Origin: Flavobacterium frigoritolerans
GTDB taxonomy: Bacteria; Bacteroidota; Bacteroidia; Flavobacteriales; Flavobacteriaceae
DNA: 64,000 bases
Reading direction: 5' to 3'
NCBI RefSeq assembly: GCF_025847275.1
Contig: NZ_JAOZEV010000011.1
Coordinates: 62,001-126,000, forward strand
The notes beneath the pieces were generated by a model. That model was not told the DNA's origin and ran no database searches. It saw nothing but the letters and a program-made list of their open reading frames with translations. This document shows, in pieces, positions 11,101 through 17,951 of this stretch. Both the position numbers and the translations under genes were made by a program. Every line of letters starts with the position of its first letter. Position 1 is the stretch's first letter.

Positions 11101-11844
11101 ACCTCCATGCGTACCATTACTCATTAAAGGATGATGAACCGCTATTAGAACAGTTTTTTCTCTGTTTTTATTTAAAATACTTTCTAATTCTTCAAAGAAA
11201 GCTTCACGGGTTTTAATATCGCAATTATCATTCATAGTAGGGTTGTCATCCCAGTCTTCTAAAAACCATTGACTGTCTATAACTATTAAAGTAGTTTGTT
11301 TGTTTATTTTTAGCTGTTCAATAGCACAGGATTTTTGTGGTAAGAATGCTTTTTTATTGTTTAAGTATGTCGTTACGAATTTTGATTGGCGTTCTATTCC
11401 TTCAATTCCGCTATACCAATCGTGATTACCAGGAATAAAAATTGTTTTTCCATTGTAACCTTTTGTTAATTCTAGCTGATTTGTTAGTTTTTTTTCGGCA
11501 AGAGCTGTAGCATCTGGATCTTTTTCACTAGGAAATCCGTAAGGGTAAATATTGTCCCCTAAAAATAAAAGTGTCGAGTTTTTATCTGAACTTTGGAGTC
11601 TCTTGTGTAAAAGCTCAAGAGTTTGTTGTGCTTGTTCCTCATCGGCATTTCCTGCATCTCCAACTAAATATAAAGTATGGGCAATTTTTGTAGTATCTAA
11701 TGCGTTTTGTGAAATAGGATTTTGTACGTCTTTTCCAAATTGCGCATGATGCGTTGCACAGGACTGAATTAAAAAGAAACCAAAAAATCCAATTAAATAT
11801 GTGTTAATCTTATTTGTAAAATGATTATCCGAAAACAATTTCAT
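8110..11844 (-). CDS. Lipoprotein phosphoesterase fused to an Omp85-like barrel
   Basis: 1244-residue envelope protein. The N-terminus has a signal sequence with lipobox-like LIQSC (Cys about 29). A calcineurin-like metallophosphoesterase domain (about 55-370) shows all its blocks: LVGDAGN, FLGDNIYPYG, PGNHDWYSG, VHHPLMSNGTHGG and SGHDHNLQY. A middle region (about 440-800) includes IGDWDRHSDQWRWG and IPRDRDQAF, reminiscent of kinase-like HxD/DRD loops. The last 350 residues are rich in aromatic-alternating beta strands ending in GIGFGF. They contain GGDYDLRGYRNQRF, like the VRGF/Y loop of Omp85/BamA/TamA barrels. Predicted to sit in the outer membrane with the enzyme on one face. Substrate unknown. 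Confidence 0.85.
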   Translation of the reverse strand: MKLFSDNHFTNKINTYLIGFFGFFLIQSCATHHAQFGKDVQNPISQNALDTTKIAHTLYLVGDAGNADEEQAQQTLELLHKRLQSSDKNSTLLFLGDNIYPYGFPSEKDPDATALAEKKLTNQLELTKGYNGKTIFIPGNHDWYSGIEGIERQSKFVTTYLNNKKAFLPQKSCAIEQLKINKQTTLIVIDSQWFLEDWDDNPTMNDNCDIKTREAFFEELESILNKNREKTVLIAVHHPLMSNGTHGGQFSLEKQLFPLEQKIPLPVIGSVINLLRKTSGVSPQDIQNKVYTQFVKRVKTLLQSQDNVIVISGHDHNLQYINKSNIKQIISGAGSKSEAARAVYPNDFSYGGNGYASLTLYKNGDARLAFYGNENKKEKLLFDQNIITVKDTVYHENLPAKFNATTKASIYSSEMTKKSIFHKFLFGKHYRKYYSMPIEAKTVSLDTLFGGITPKREGGGHQSKSLRIVDKDGKEYVMRALKKSASRFLQSVAFKDQFVQDQFDDTYAENFLLDFYTTSHPYTPFAVGNLADKVGISHTNPVLYYIPKQEILKGYNYNFGDELYMVEERPSSSQISLKTFGKPLNIISTDDVMKNLHKDEKYTIDEKEYIKARLFDMLIGDWDRHSDQWRWGEYNEGDKIIYKPIPRDRDQAFTKYDGALLSLLMHMPALRHMQSFKDDIRNVKWFNREPYPQDIAFLKTANEKDWIDQAKYIQENLTDAEIDASFNNLPKEVQDETLTDIKRKLKLRKEKLQKYATEYYRVLQKTALIVGTDKKDKFIITHKAKNKLDVEVYRIKKNGEELIYTKNFTAGKTKNLWVYGLDDDDVFEVKGDHNSRINIRLIGGQNNDSYVVTNGKRVKIYDFKSKKNTYDLDSKTKTALTDDYQTNLYDYEKVKYNAFSGLPFGGFNPDDGVKLGIIANYTVNKFNQNPYTQKHILKANYFFATDGYELIYDGHFPKVLGKWDFDIQSVLTSPNFTINYFGYGNETVNNDEDLGMNYNRVRMRAIKVAPSIKKVGKYGSEINFATSFEKIRIEETSGRFINTPGVAAPDVFKSQQYAGATVKYSYENYDLPSFPSMGFGFSVAGSWKINLDDNKQNFPTLESKINFNHKIDSNGKLVFATIIKSKILFNNNFDFFQGATLGGDYDLRGYRNQRFLGNQSFYQSSDVRWNLGKIRKSILPMSYGILGGFDYGRVWVTGENSNKWHQSFGGGLWLNGLDVITARLTYFKSVDEEARIAFGIGFGF

Positions 11845-11863
11845 AATTTAGTTGTATAAAAAT

Positions 11864-13051
11864 ATGTTTATGAACCTACTAGAGCAGTCCGAAGATTTTG
11901 TTTATAACTTACTCAAAGATAAACTTTCTATTCTATATTCGTACCATAATTTTCGCCACACTACAAGTGTTGTAGATGCTGTTAAAGAGTTATGTGTTAA
12001 TGAAAGAATAGGGAGTGATGACGAAGAAAAACTTTTGATTGCTGCCTGGTTTCATGATACAGGATATATTAAAGGTTTTGAAAATCATGAGATAGAGAGT
12101 GTGCGAATTGTTACAGAATTTTTAAGTGATAAAAATAAGTCTCCTGAATTTATAGCAAACATTTCAAGTTTAATTGCTGCTACAGCCAAATATCATGAAC
12201 CTCTGACTCATTTAGAAAAGATAATGAAAGATGCAGATTACATTCATCTTACAACTAGAGAATATGCCACCAGTTGCGAACTTTTAAGAATAGAATGGGA
12301 GAATACAGAGAATAAAATATTTTCGAATGAAGAGTGGGAAAGAGTAAATTTAAACTTTTTAGAAAACATACATCGGTTTTATACTGATTATGCCAAAGAA
12401 AAATGGCAACCTTTAAAAGAAAAAAATTTAAAACGGATTCATAAAAAAATGGAGAAGAAAGAATCAAATAGCACCAACGAATTTGGTGAAATTATTAAGA
12501 AAAAGAAAGATAAGATAGAGAAACCAGACCGAGGTATTGATACTCTTTTTAGGGTGACATTAGGAAATCATACTCGATTAAGCGGTATTGCTGATAGTAA
12601 AGCCAATATTTTGTTGTCTGTAAACGCAATAATTATTTCGATAGCACTTTCAACAATTATCCCAAAACTGGATAGTCCTAAGAATGCACATTTGGTTATT
12701 CCTACTTTTATAATGTTGATATCTAGTGTGATCACTATAATTTTTGCTATACTTTCGACAAGGCCAAAAGTTACTACAGGTGTATTTACCCGAGAAGATA
12801 TCGAAGCAAAAAAAATTAATTTATTGTTCTTTGGAAACTTTTACAAAATGCCTTTGCATGAGTATGAATGGGCAATGAACGAAATGATGAAAGACAAAAA
12901 TTATTTGTACGATACAATGATTAAAGATTTGTATTTTTTAGGTATCGTACTCGAAAGAAAATACCGTTTGTTAAGAGTAGCTTATAATCTTTTTATGGTT
13001 GGTATTATTATTACAGTCTTAGCATTTATAATTGCATTTATTTCGCTTTAA
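11864..13051 (+). CDS. HD-domain protein with Pycsar-effector (PycTM)-like membrane domain
   Basis: About 395 residues. The N-terminal HD phosphohydrolase domain (about 10-190) has YHNFRH, then AAWFHDTGY and later MKDADY, giving the H...HD...D metal set. A charged linker (about 195-225) leads to DTLFRVTLGNHTRLSGIADS and three membrane helices (ANILLSVNAIIISIAL, the helix after HLVIPTF, and the C-terminal IIITVLAFIIAF). This block matches what is known as the Pycsar effector (PycTM) family. No pyrimidine cyclase gene is nearby. The ATG at 11864 (or 11870) is preferred over an upstream TTG at 11852. It is divergent from the phosphoesterase gene with about 20 bases between. It ends one base before the convergent GAF gene. 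Confidence 0.8.
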   Translation: MFMNLLEQSEDFVYNLLKDKLSILYSYHNFRHTTSVVDAVKELCVNERIGSDDEEKLLIAAWFHDTGYIKGFENHEIESVRIVTEFLSDKNKSPEFIANISSLIAATAKYHEPLTHLEKIMKDADYIHLTTREYATSCELLRIEWENTENKIFSNEEWERVNLNFLENIHRFYTDYAKEKWQPLKEKNLKRIHKKMEKKESNSTNEFGEIIKKKKDKIEKPDRGIDTLFRVTLGNHTRLSGIADSKANILLSVNAIIISIALSTIIPKLDSPKNAHLVIPTFIMLISSVITIIFAILSTRPKVTTGVFTREDIEAKKINLLFFGNFYKMPLHEYEWAMNEMMKDKNYLYDTMIKDLYFLGIVLERKYRLLRVAYNLFMVGIIITVLAFIIAFISL

Positions 13052-13052
13052 G

Positions 13053-15422
13053 TTAGTTTAGTTCATCTAGTAAATCCTGATAGGTTATTTTTATAGCAGA
13101 TGGTAGATTATTTACCACTTTAACCCGAATAGCTTTTAGACCTGAAACACCTTGTAAATCTTCTACCTCAAATTGTTCTATTTGAGGTTCTAGTATTTTC
13201 TTGAATTGTAGGTATTTAATGTATTTTAAATATTCTGCTTCTTCACTATTATGAGAATATACAATTGTTATTTTTTCTTTTTCCGTAATACGTTCTTTAC
13301 TATCCTTGATATGCGCTTTATCAATACGTTTTTTTACCACTTCGTATCGGGCATTATAAGTTCCATCAACATCAAAACGTTTTTCATCCATTCTAAAACG
13401 GATAGAAATAGGGGAGCTAAATACTAAAATTAAAGATGTAACATCAAGCTCATACGGTAATGAAGCTTTAAGCTGATGGTGTGCTAATTCCATTTCGCAT
13501 AATGTTTGTAATTGCCATAATCTTAAATTATGGAGATACATTACATCAAATGGTTTTGTAGGCGCAATAGAGGCTCCTATGTATAAATTATGTTCTACAC
13601 CATCGGTTTTAAATCGTTCGTAATAATGAGGATATATTTGTTGCGCTTCGATTTGTTTTTTGTCAAGGATAACAGCTAGTTTCTTATTGATAATAGACAT
13701 TGCATTATCAAATTTTTTTCTTTCCTGATAAAATAAACCTGTTTTTTCGTCTAAACCTTTAAAGTATTTTTGTTCTAGTTTTTCTGCTTCAGAATTACTT
13801 TTAGTATTTTTTAAAATAGGATGAATTTCGTCTTCAATATAGCGTTGTATATGTTGTTCCGAATCTGCTTTTAAGGGCGAATCAAGTTCTTCAAGAAGCG
13901 ATTGTAATTCGAATTTACGCTGCTCTAAAAGAATTAAATTTGTGTTTTCTTTTTGACTCGCAAAAATTTGCAATAACATTTCCAGCTGATTTTTCAGATC
14001 GGCTTTTACAGTTTGATTTCGATGCTCCGATGAACCTTTAATATCAATTTGTCCGTATAACGGAAACACTTCTTTAAAGACAATTTCTTTAAAAATATAA
14101 TCTTTCGTGTGATTGCTATTCTGAAAGTATTTTTGAGATTCTTCTCTAAATTTCCAATAAACACTCGGATGAATTGTAGTATATTCTCTTTGAATTACTG
14201 CTTCTATCTGATGTTGCATGTCATTGTTGTATCTTTCTATTGTGTCGACTAGATAAGGTAGAACCAGATCTAATTTTTTAGCATTTATAGTGTTAAGTGC
14301 TCTTGGTGTAGCCGAAACTAATTCGACAACGCCTAATAATTTATTATCTTTTATAACTGGAGCAAAAACGCAACTGCTAATGTTTTGACTACGTAAAAGT
14401 TCTCCAAGTTTTATATTCTCCTTTTGCTCTATAAATTTCTCAACATTCGAAATTATAAGAGGTTCTTTGTGTTCTAGTAAGTTTTCAAAAGTGCAACCGA
14501 ATACAGCATTTTTACAATCCATTTCATGATTAAAAGGAAGTAAGAAGCTGGATAATTCGCTATCTTTTTCTAGCTGTGGAGGTTTTATAAATTTTTCCTG
14601 TTCAGGGTTGTAAATTAAAAAACCAACTTTAAGATTTGGTATCTTAAAAATAGATCTAAATATGCTTTCGATATTTTTACTTTCAGTTGCTTTTTTGGTG
14701 TCTGATTTTAATAAATTAGTCTTTAAGTTAGAAATAGCATTTTCTGTAGTAGCATCAAATAAAATAATAATACCAAAACCTTTTAGGGTCCAGCTTTCAA
14801 CAGGGAATTTTTCTCTCCATAAAGCAATATCATCATAGTTGTCAATCAATAAATCAATATCCTCTTGTGTCAGCTTTGGAGCATTTTCAGAAGGAATGAT
14901 TTCCATGAAATCAGCATTGTATAAAATACGGTAGTGGTTTATGATTCCGTTAGAATCTGGAATATCATAAAAAAAAGGTTTATTGAAATCTATGTTTTGT
15001 TTGTAGTAAGCCCCAAGAATTAAACAACAATTGGCAATGTAGAATTGTTGTTCATCGAAATCACGAATGGTTACATCAAAATTTGTACCTGCATCTTTAA
15101 GTATTTTTTTAAATCTTTCGGTATAATTGAATGTAAAGTTTTGAAACGGAATAGTAACAGCTTTAATTTCGTTATTTGTTAATGCTGTAGGGAATAAATC
15201 GGCTAATAAATGATTGATTATAGTCTCATGTTTTTTTATCACCGAAAAATCTTCAATTCCTGTTTGTAATTCAGGAATAGCTTCTATTTCCTTTAAAAGT
15301 GCCTTGGCATAATTAGACCGATAATCAATATCTGATTGTGCAATTTCCTCTAAAGCTTCAATAAGTTTATGAAATGATATTAGAGTTTTAAAAGGGCTTT
15401 CATCGAATAAATGATACTTCAT
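13053..15422 (-). CDS. GAF domain-containing protein
   Basis: 789-residue cytoplasmic protein. A GAF domain lies near residues 250-395, ending in LGVVELVSATPRALN and a YLVDTIERYN helix. The flanking N-terminal (1-240) and C-terminal (400-789) regions are mostly helical and match no family I recognise. No kinase, cyclase, HD-GYP or DNA-binding output module is visible, so it is probably a signalling scaffold or an output type not yet named. It is monocistronic on the minus strand, and its 3' end faces the HD-PycTM-like gene one base away. Confidence 0.75.
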   Translation of the reverse strand: MKYHLFDESPFKTLISFHKLIEALEEIAQSDIDYRSNYAKALLKEIEAIPELQTGIEDFSVIKKHETIINHLLADLFPTALTNNEIKAVTIPFQNFTFNYTERFKKILKDAGTNFDVTIRDFDEQQFYIANCCLILGAYYKQNIDFNKPFFYDIPDSNGIINHYRILYNADFMEIIPSENAPKLTQEDIDLLIDNYDDIALWREKFPVESWTLKGFGIIILFDATTENAISNLKTNLLKSDTKKATESKNIESIFRSIFKIPNLKVGFLIYNPEQEKFIKPPQLEKDSELSSFLLPFNHEMDCKNAVFGCTFENLLEHKEPLIISNVEKFIEQKENIKLGELLRSQNISSCVFAPVIKDNKLLGVVELVSATPRALNTINAKKLDLVLPYLVDTIERYNNDMQHQIEAVIQREYTTIHPSVYWKFREESQKYFQNSNHTKDYIFKEIVFKEVFPLYGQIDIKGSSEHRNQTVKADLKNQLEMLLQIFASQKENTNLILLEQRKFELQSLLEELDSPLKADSEQHIQRYIEDEIHPILKNTKSNSEAEKLEQKYFKGLDEKTGLFYQERKKFDNAMSIINKKLAVILDKKQIEAQQIYPHYYERFKTDGVEHNLYIGASIAPTKPFDVMYLHNLRLWQLQTLCEMELAHHQLKASLPYELDVTSLILVFSSPISIRFRMDEKRFDVDGTYNARYEVVKKRIDKAHIKDSKERITEKEKITIVYSHNSEEAEYLKYIKYLQFKKILEPQIEQFEVEDLQGVSGLKAIRVKVVNNLPSAIKITYQDLLDELN

Positions 15423-15501
15423 GGCACTATTATTTATTAGTATACAAAATTACTAATAAACAGCATCTAAGCCCTTTATTTTTGCCTTTATTTTTATAAA
15501 A

Positions 15502-15530
15502 AAAGCCTCAACTATTGCAGTTGAGGCTTT
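15502..15530 (-). terminator. Terminator of the nucleoid-associated protein gene
   Basis: Perfect 12-bp stem AAAGCCTCAACT / AGTTGAGGCTTT with a 5-base loop. On the minus strand it is followed by a T-rich run. It lies 37 bases past the stop of the gene ending at 15568. Confidence 0.88.
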
Positions 15531-15567
15531 GATTTTGAGTAAGTGTGAAATTGAATAAGAATTAATA

Positions 15568-16626
15568 TTAACTCTTCTCTTCTTTATTGAAGTAAACTAA
15601 GTAATAATACATTTGTTTTTCTTCATCCCAACCTTTTTCTACAAATTTTTCAGCACTTTCAGGATTAATAAAATCCATCTTGATTTGTATATGTGTATCT
15701 AGATTGATAACGTTTTTGATTGATTTTCTTGCATCAGAAACGGCAGAGTTAGCAATAGGGAAAGTTGTAATATCTTCGATACTGTATTTCTCTCCTTTAT
15801 CAACTTTGTAGTTTTTAAATTCAGGAATTAAATCTGGATTATCTAATACTTCGTTAAGGAAGTTAGTTTCTTCAAACTGGTCGTTCTTTGCGAAATAATT
15901 CACAGAACGGTTCATGAACATTACTTCTTCTTTTTTATCTTCTGCTGGTAAAACTACATCTTTAGCAAAGCTCTGACAGAATTTTAAATACTTCTTAGTA
16001 ATGAAGTTTTCGTCTTCAAATGCATCTACAGATAAAAAGTGCTCTAACCAGTAACGCGCGTCATAACGGTTGCTATCTACAGTTAAGATTTTATAACCTT
16101 CTTCTTTTTTATAATTAAAAATCAAACACCCTTTGTCTAGTTTGTTAAGGTTGATACCTTGTTGCAAAATCATTTCAAGGTTGCTGTCTTTTTCTTCAAA
16201 TTGTAAAAAGTCTGCTTGTAGTTCGCTTTTAAAAATTCCAATTGCATCAACAACATTATTATCGATACTTAAGTTGGTTAAATACGTTACATAAACCTCA
16301 CCGTTTTTAATATGCGGGTGATTTGATTGCTCGTATAAATGCGTAGTAATTCTTTTTGAAACCTCCTGTAAATTTCCTGGATTGTCAAAAATCTCAGTAG
16401 CATATTTAAACATGTCGTTATAATCCAAATCGACTTCGTGTGCAAACTGATAATAGTTTTCTTCTTTCTCTCTAAAAGGCTTAAAAAAGTATTCTTTTAT
16501 CAAAGGAACAATCTCATCATTTAAATTAAATGGCTGGTCTGATAAAAAAATAGCTTCGTTTCTGCTCTTGTTTCCTACGCGGTGAATCGCAAGCGTGTCG
16601 ATGTGGGTGTTGAAAAGGTTTATCAT
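15568..16626 (-). CDS. Nucleoid-associated protein, NdpA/YejK family
   Basis: 352 residues spanning the whole family length. Recognised by the N-terminal pattern around INLFNTHIDTLAIHRVGNK, the central VYVTYLTNLSIDNNVVDAIGIFKSE-like strand pair, and RYDARYWLEHFLSV near residue 190. The family binds the bacterial nucleoid; its exact role is unclear. Just before its ATG the sense strand carries an octamer array (16638-16673). Downstream is a strong terminator. Confidence 0.88.
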   Translation of the reverse strand: MINLFNTHIDTLAIHRVGNKSRNEAIFLSDQPFNLNDEIVPLIKEYFFKPFREKEENYYQFAHEVDLDYNDMFKYATEIFDNPGNLQEVSKRITTHLYEQSNHPHIKNGEVYVTYLTNLSIDNNVVDAIGIFKSELQADFLQFEEKDSNLEMILQQGINLNKLDKGCLIFNYKKEEGYKILTVDSNRYDARYWLEHFLSVDAFEDENFITKKYLKFCQSFAKDVVLPAEDKKEEVMFMNRSVNYFAKNDQFEETNFLNEVLDNPDLIPEFKNYKVDKGEKYSIEDITTFPIANSAVSDARKSIKNVINLDTHIQIKMDFINPESAEKFVEKGWDEEKQMYYYLVYFNKEEKS

Positions 16627-16637
16627 GTGTGTTAGGG

Positions 16638-16673
16638 TACAAAGGTTCTGAGTTGCAAAGGTTCAAAGGTTTA
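16638..16673. repeat. Left octamer array flanking the four-helix-bundle gene
   Basis: Array of about 8-base units of the type CAAAGGTT on the plus strand. The 15 bases at 16657-16671 are the exact reverse complement of 17121-17135 in the right array. It overlaps the stop codon of the four-helix-bundle gene and runs to 12 bases before the ATG of the nucleoid-associated gene. Confidence 0.75.
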
Positions 16674-17030
16674 GTTTCGTTGTTTTATTTTTCGAATAAA
16701 AGCACTTAACATCCGTTCTATTTCTCTACTGTCTCCGTTTATTTTATTAAATTGAATTTCGTTTATATATTTTAGATTGAAAGAAATTTCAAGCTGAGTC
16801 TGCATTTCGAATAATGATGAGATGGAGATATTTAAAAAACGCAAATAATCATTATTTCCATCTCTTCCATATCCTTCTGCTATATTACTTGGTATTGATA
16901 TTGAACTTCTACGAATTTGTGAAGTTAGGCTATATATTTCTTCTTTGGGAAATGAATTTGTAAGTTGATAGATTTCGGTAACTAAAGTCATTGATTTTTG
17001 CCAAATCAAAAGGTCTCTAAAAGTATTCAT
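16671..17030 (-). CDS. Four-helix-bundle protein (23S rRNA IVS / S23 family)
   Basis: 119 residues. Family hallmarks: FRDLLIWQKSMTLVTEIYQL at the N-terminus, then FPKEEIYSLTSQIRRSS, SIPSNIAEGYGR and a C-terminal IERMLSAFIRKI helix. Homologues are encoded in intervening sequences of 23S rRNA genes, and related Avd proteins accompany diversity-generating retroelements. Here there is no rRNA or reverse transcriptase nearby. The ORF instead stands alone between inverted octamer arrays at 16638-16673 and 17096-17137, resembling an IVS-like unit. Molecular function is unknown. Confidence 0.88.
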   Translation of the reverse strand: MNTFRDLLIWQKSMTLVTEIYQLTNSFPKEEIYSLTSQIRRSSISIPSNIAEGYGRDGNNDYLRFLNISISSLFEMQTQLEISFNLKYINEIQFNKINGDSREIERMLSAFIRKIKQRN

Positions 17031-17095
17031 AGTTTTATATTTAAAATGTAAACATAATCTAATTCTTACTTTTTAAAACGTAGGATTTAAAATAA

Positions 17096-17137
17096 AAACC
17101 TCTGAACCTTTGTTGCTCTGAACCTTTGAACCTTTTT
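17096..17137. repeat. Right octamer array flanking the four-helix-bundle gene
   Basis: Array with units such as CTGAACCTTTG on the plus strand, the inverted counterpart of 16638-16673. Positions 17121-17135 pair perfectly with 16657-16671, and 17100-17113 matches the complement of 16639-16652 at 13 of 14 bases. It begins 2 bases before the neighbouring gene's stop on the minus strand. Confidence 0.75.
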
Positions 17138-17139
17138 AA

Positions 17140-17679
17140 CTAATTCCAATTCTCTTCAAATCCATAATCTTCGAAACTGTCGTCTCCTTCGAACATATCT
17201 AAATCATCTTGGTCTAAATCATCTTCAAATTCACCATAGATATCATCGTGCATATCTGCTTCAAAATTTTTCTCGCCTGAATCATCTGGCATTTCTCCAT
17301 GAGAGAATAACGTTTCAGGGTAGGTATTACCAGCAGCTTGCTCTTCTATTGCAGCTAATTCAACCAAAAATGTCCACATATGAATAAAATCGTAGACATA
17401 TATAATTTTAGTGTTCTCTTTATCTAATAGGTCTGATAAAGTGTAATCACTCATTGTTTTTTGTTCTCCAAGAACATCTCCAGTATCAAAAAGAGGGATT
17501 TCTTCTTCTTGATTCCAAGTTTCATCGCAGGTATAAAACGAAGCTACTTCCATTCCGTCAAAACCAAAAGCATTGAAGATGGCATTGTGTAAATCTTCTA
17601 AAGTATCCTCTTCAAGAATTGCTATATCTCTAAAAATATCTTCTTCTGCATCTAGAATTACTCTAAATTTATAAACCAT
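17140..17679 (-). CDS. Plasmid pRiA4b ORF-3-like family protein
   Basis: 179 residues. The first 115 match the pRiA4b ORF-3/IS1096 TnpR-like domain: YKFRVILDAEEDIFRDIAI, then LHNAIFNAFGFDG and, near residue 90, TKIIYVYDFIHMWTFLVEL, equivalent to the usual YxYDFGDxWxH block. The C-terminal 60 residues are extremely acidic (Asp/Glu rich, low complexity). The family name comes from a plasmid, but in Flavobacteria it behaves as a chromosomal gene. No transposase is nearby. Function unknown. Confidence 0.82.
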   Translation of the reverse strand: MVYKFRVILDAEEDIFRDIAILEEDTLEDLHNAIFNAFGFDGMEVASFYTCDETWNQEEEIPLFDTGDVLGEQKTMSDYTLSDLLDKENTKIIYVYDFIHMWTFLVELAAIEEQAAGNTYPETLFSHGEMPDDSGEKNFEADMHDDIYGEFEDDLDQDDLDMFEGDDSFEDYGFEENWN

Positions 17680-17876
17680 AACTTAACTATTTTTTTGTTT
17701 TTATTGCTGCCAAAAAGCAAGTGCAAATATACTCTATAAATATTATTTCACAACGAAATAAATCTTTATTGTGTTTGATAATACCGCATAATTATTCGTA
17801 AGATAGTTGTATATTATCAGGTTCGTATTCAATAATAAAGATAGTTTTTTATCCTAAATAATGTACGTAAAAATAA

Positions 17877-17910
17877 AAAGCCCTTGCGAAAATTTTTTCG
17901 CAAGGGCTTT
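17877..17910 (-). terminator. Terminator of the efflux operon
   Basis: Perfect 16-bp stem (AAAGCCCTTGCGAAAA and its complement) with almost no loop, followed on the minus strand by TTATTTTTA. It lies 42 bases past the stop of the EmrB-like gene. The spacer 17680-17876 shows nothing else I can name. Confidence 0.88.
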
Positions 17911-17951
17911 AAATATAGGTGCTTAAGATTGTTTATTTTATATCTGCTTTA

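Noticed and set aside
16671..17030. Four-helix-bundle ORF as part of a diversity-generating retroelement (Avd)
   Set aside because: No reverse transcriptase, variable protein or template repeat is visible nearby.
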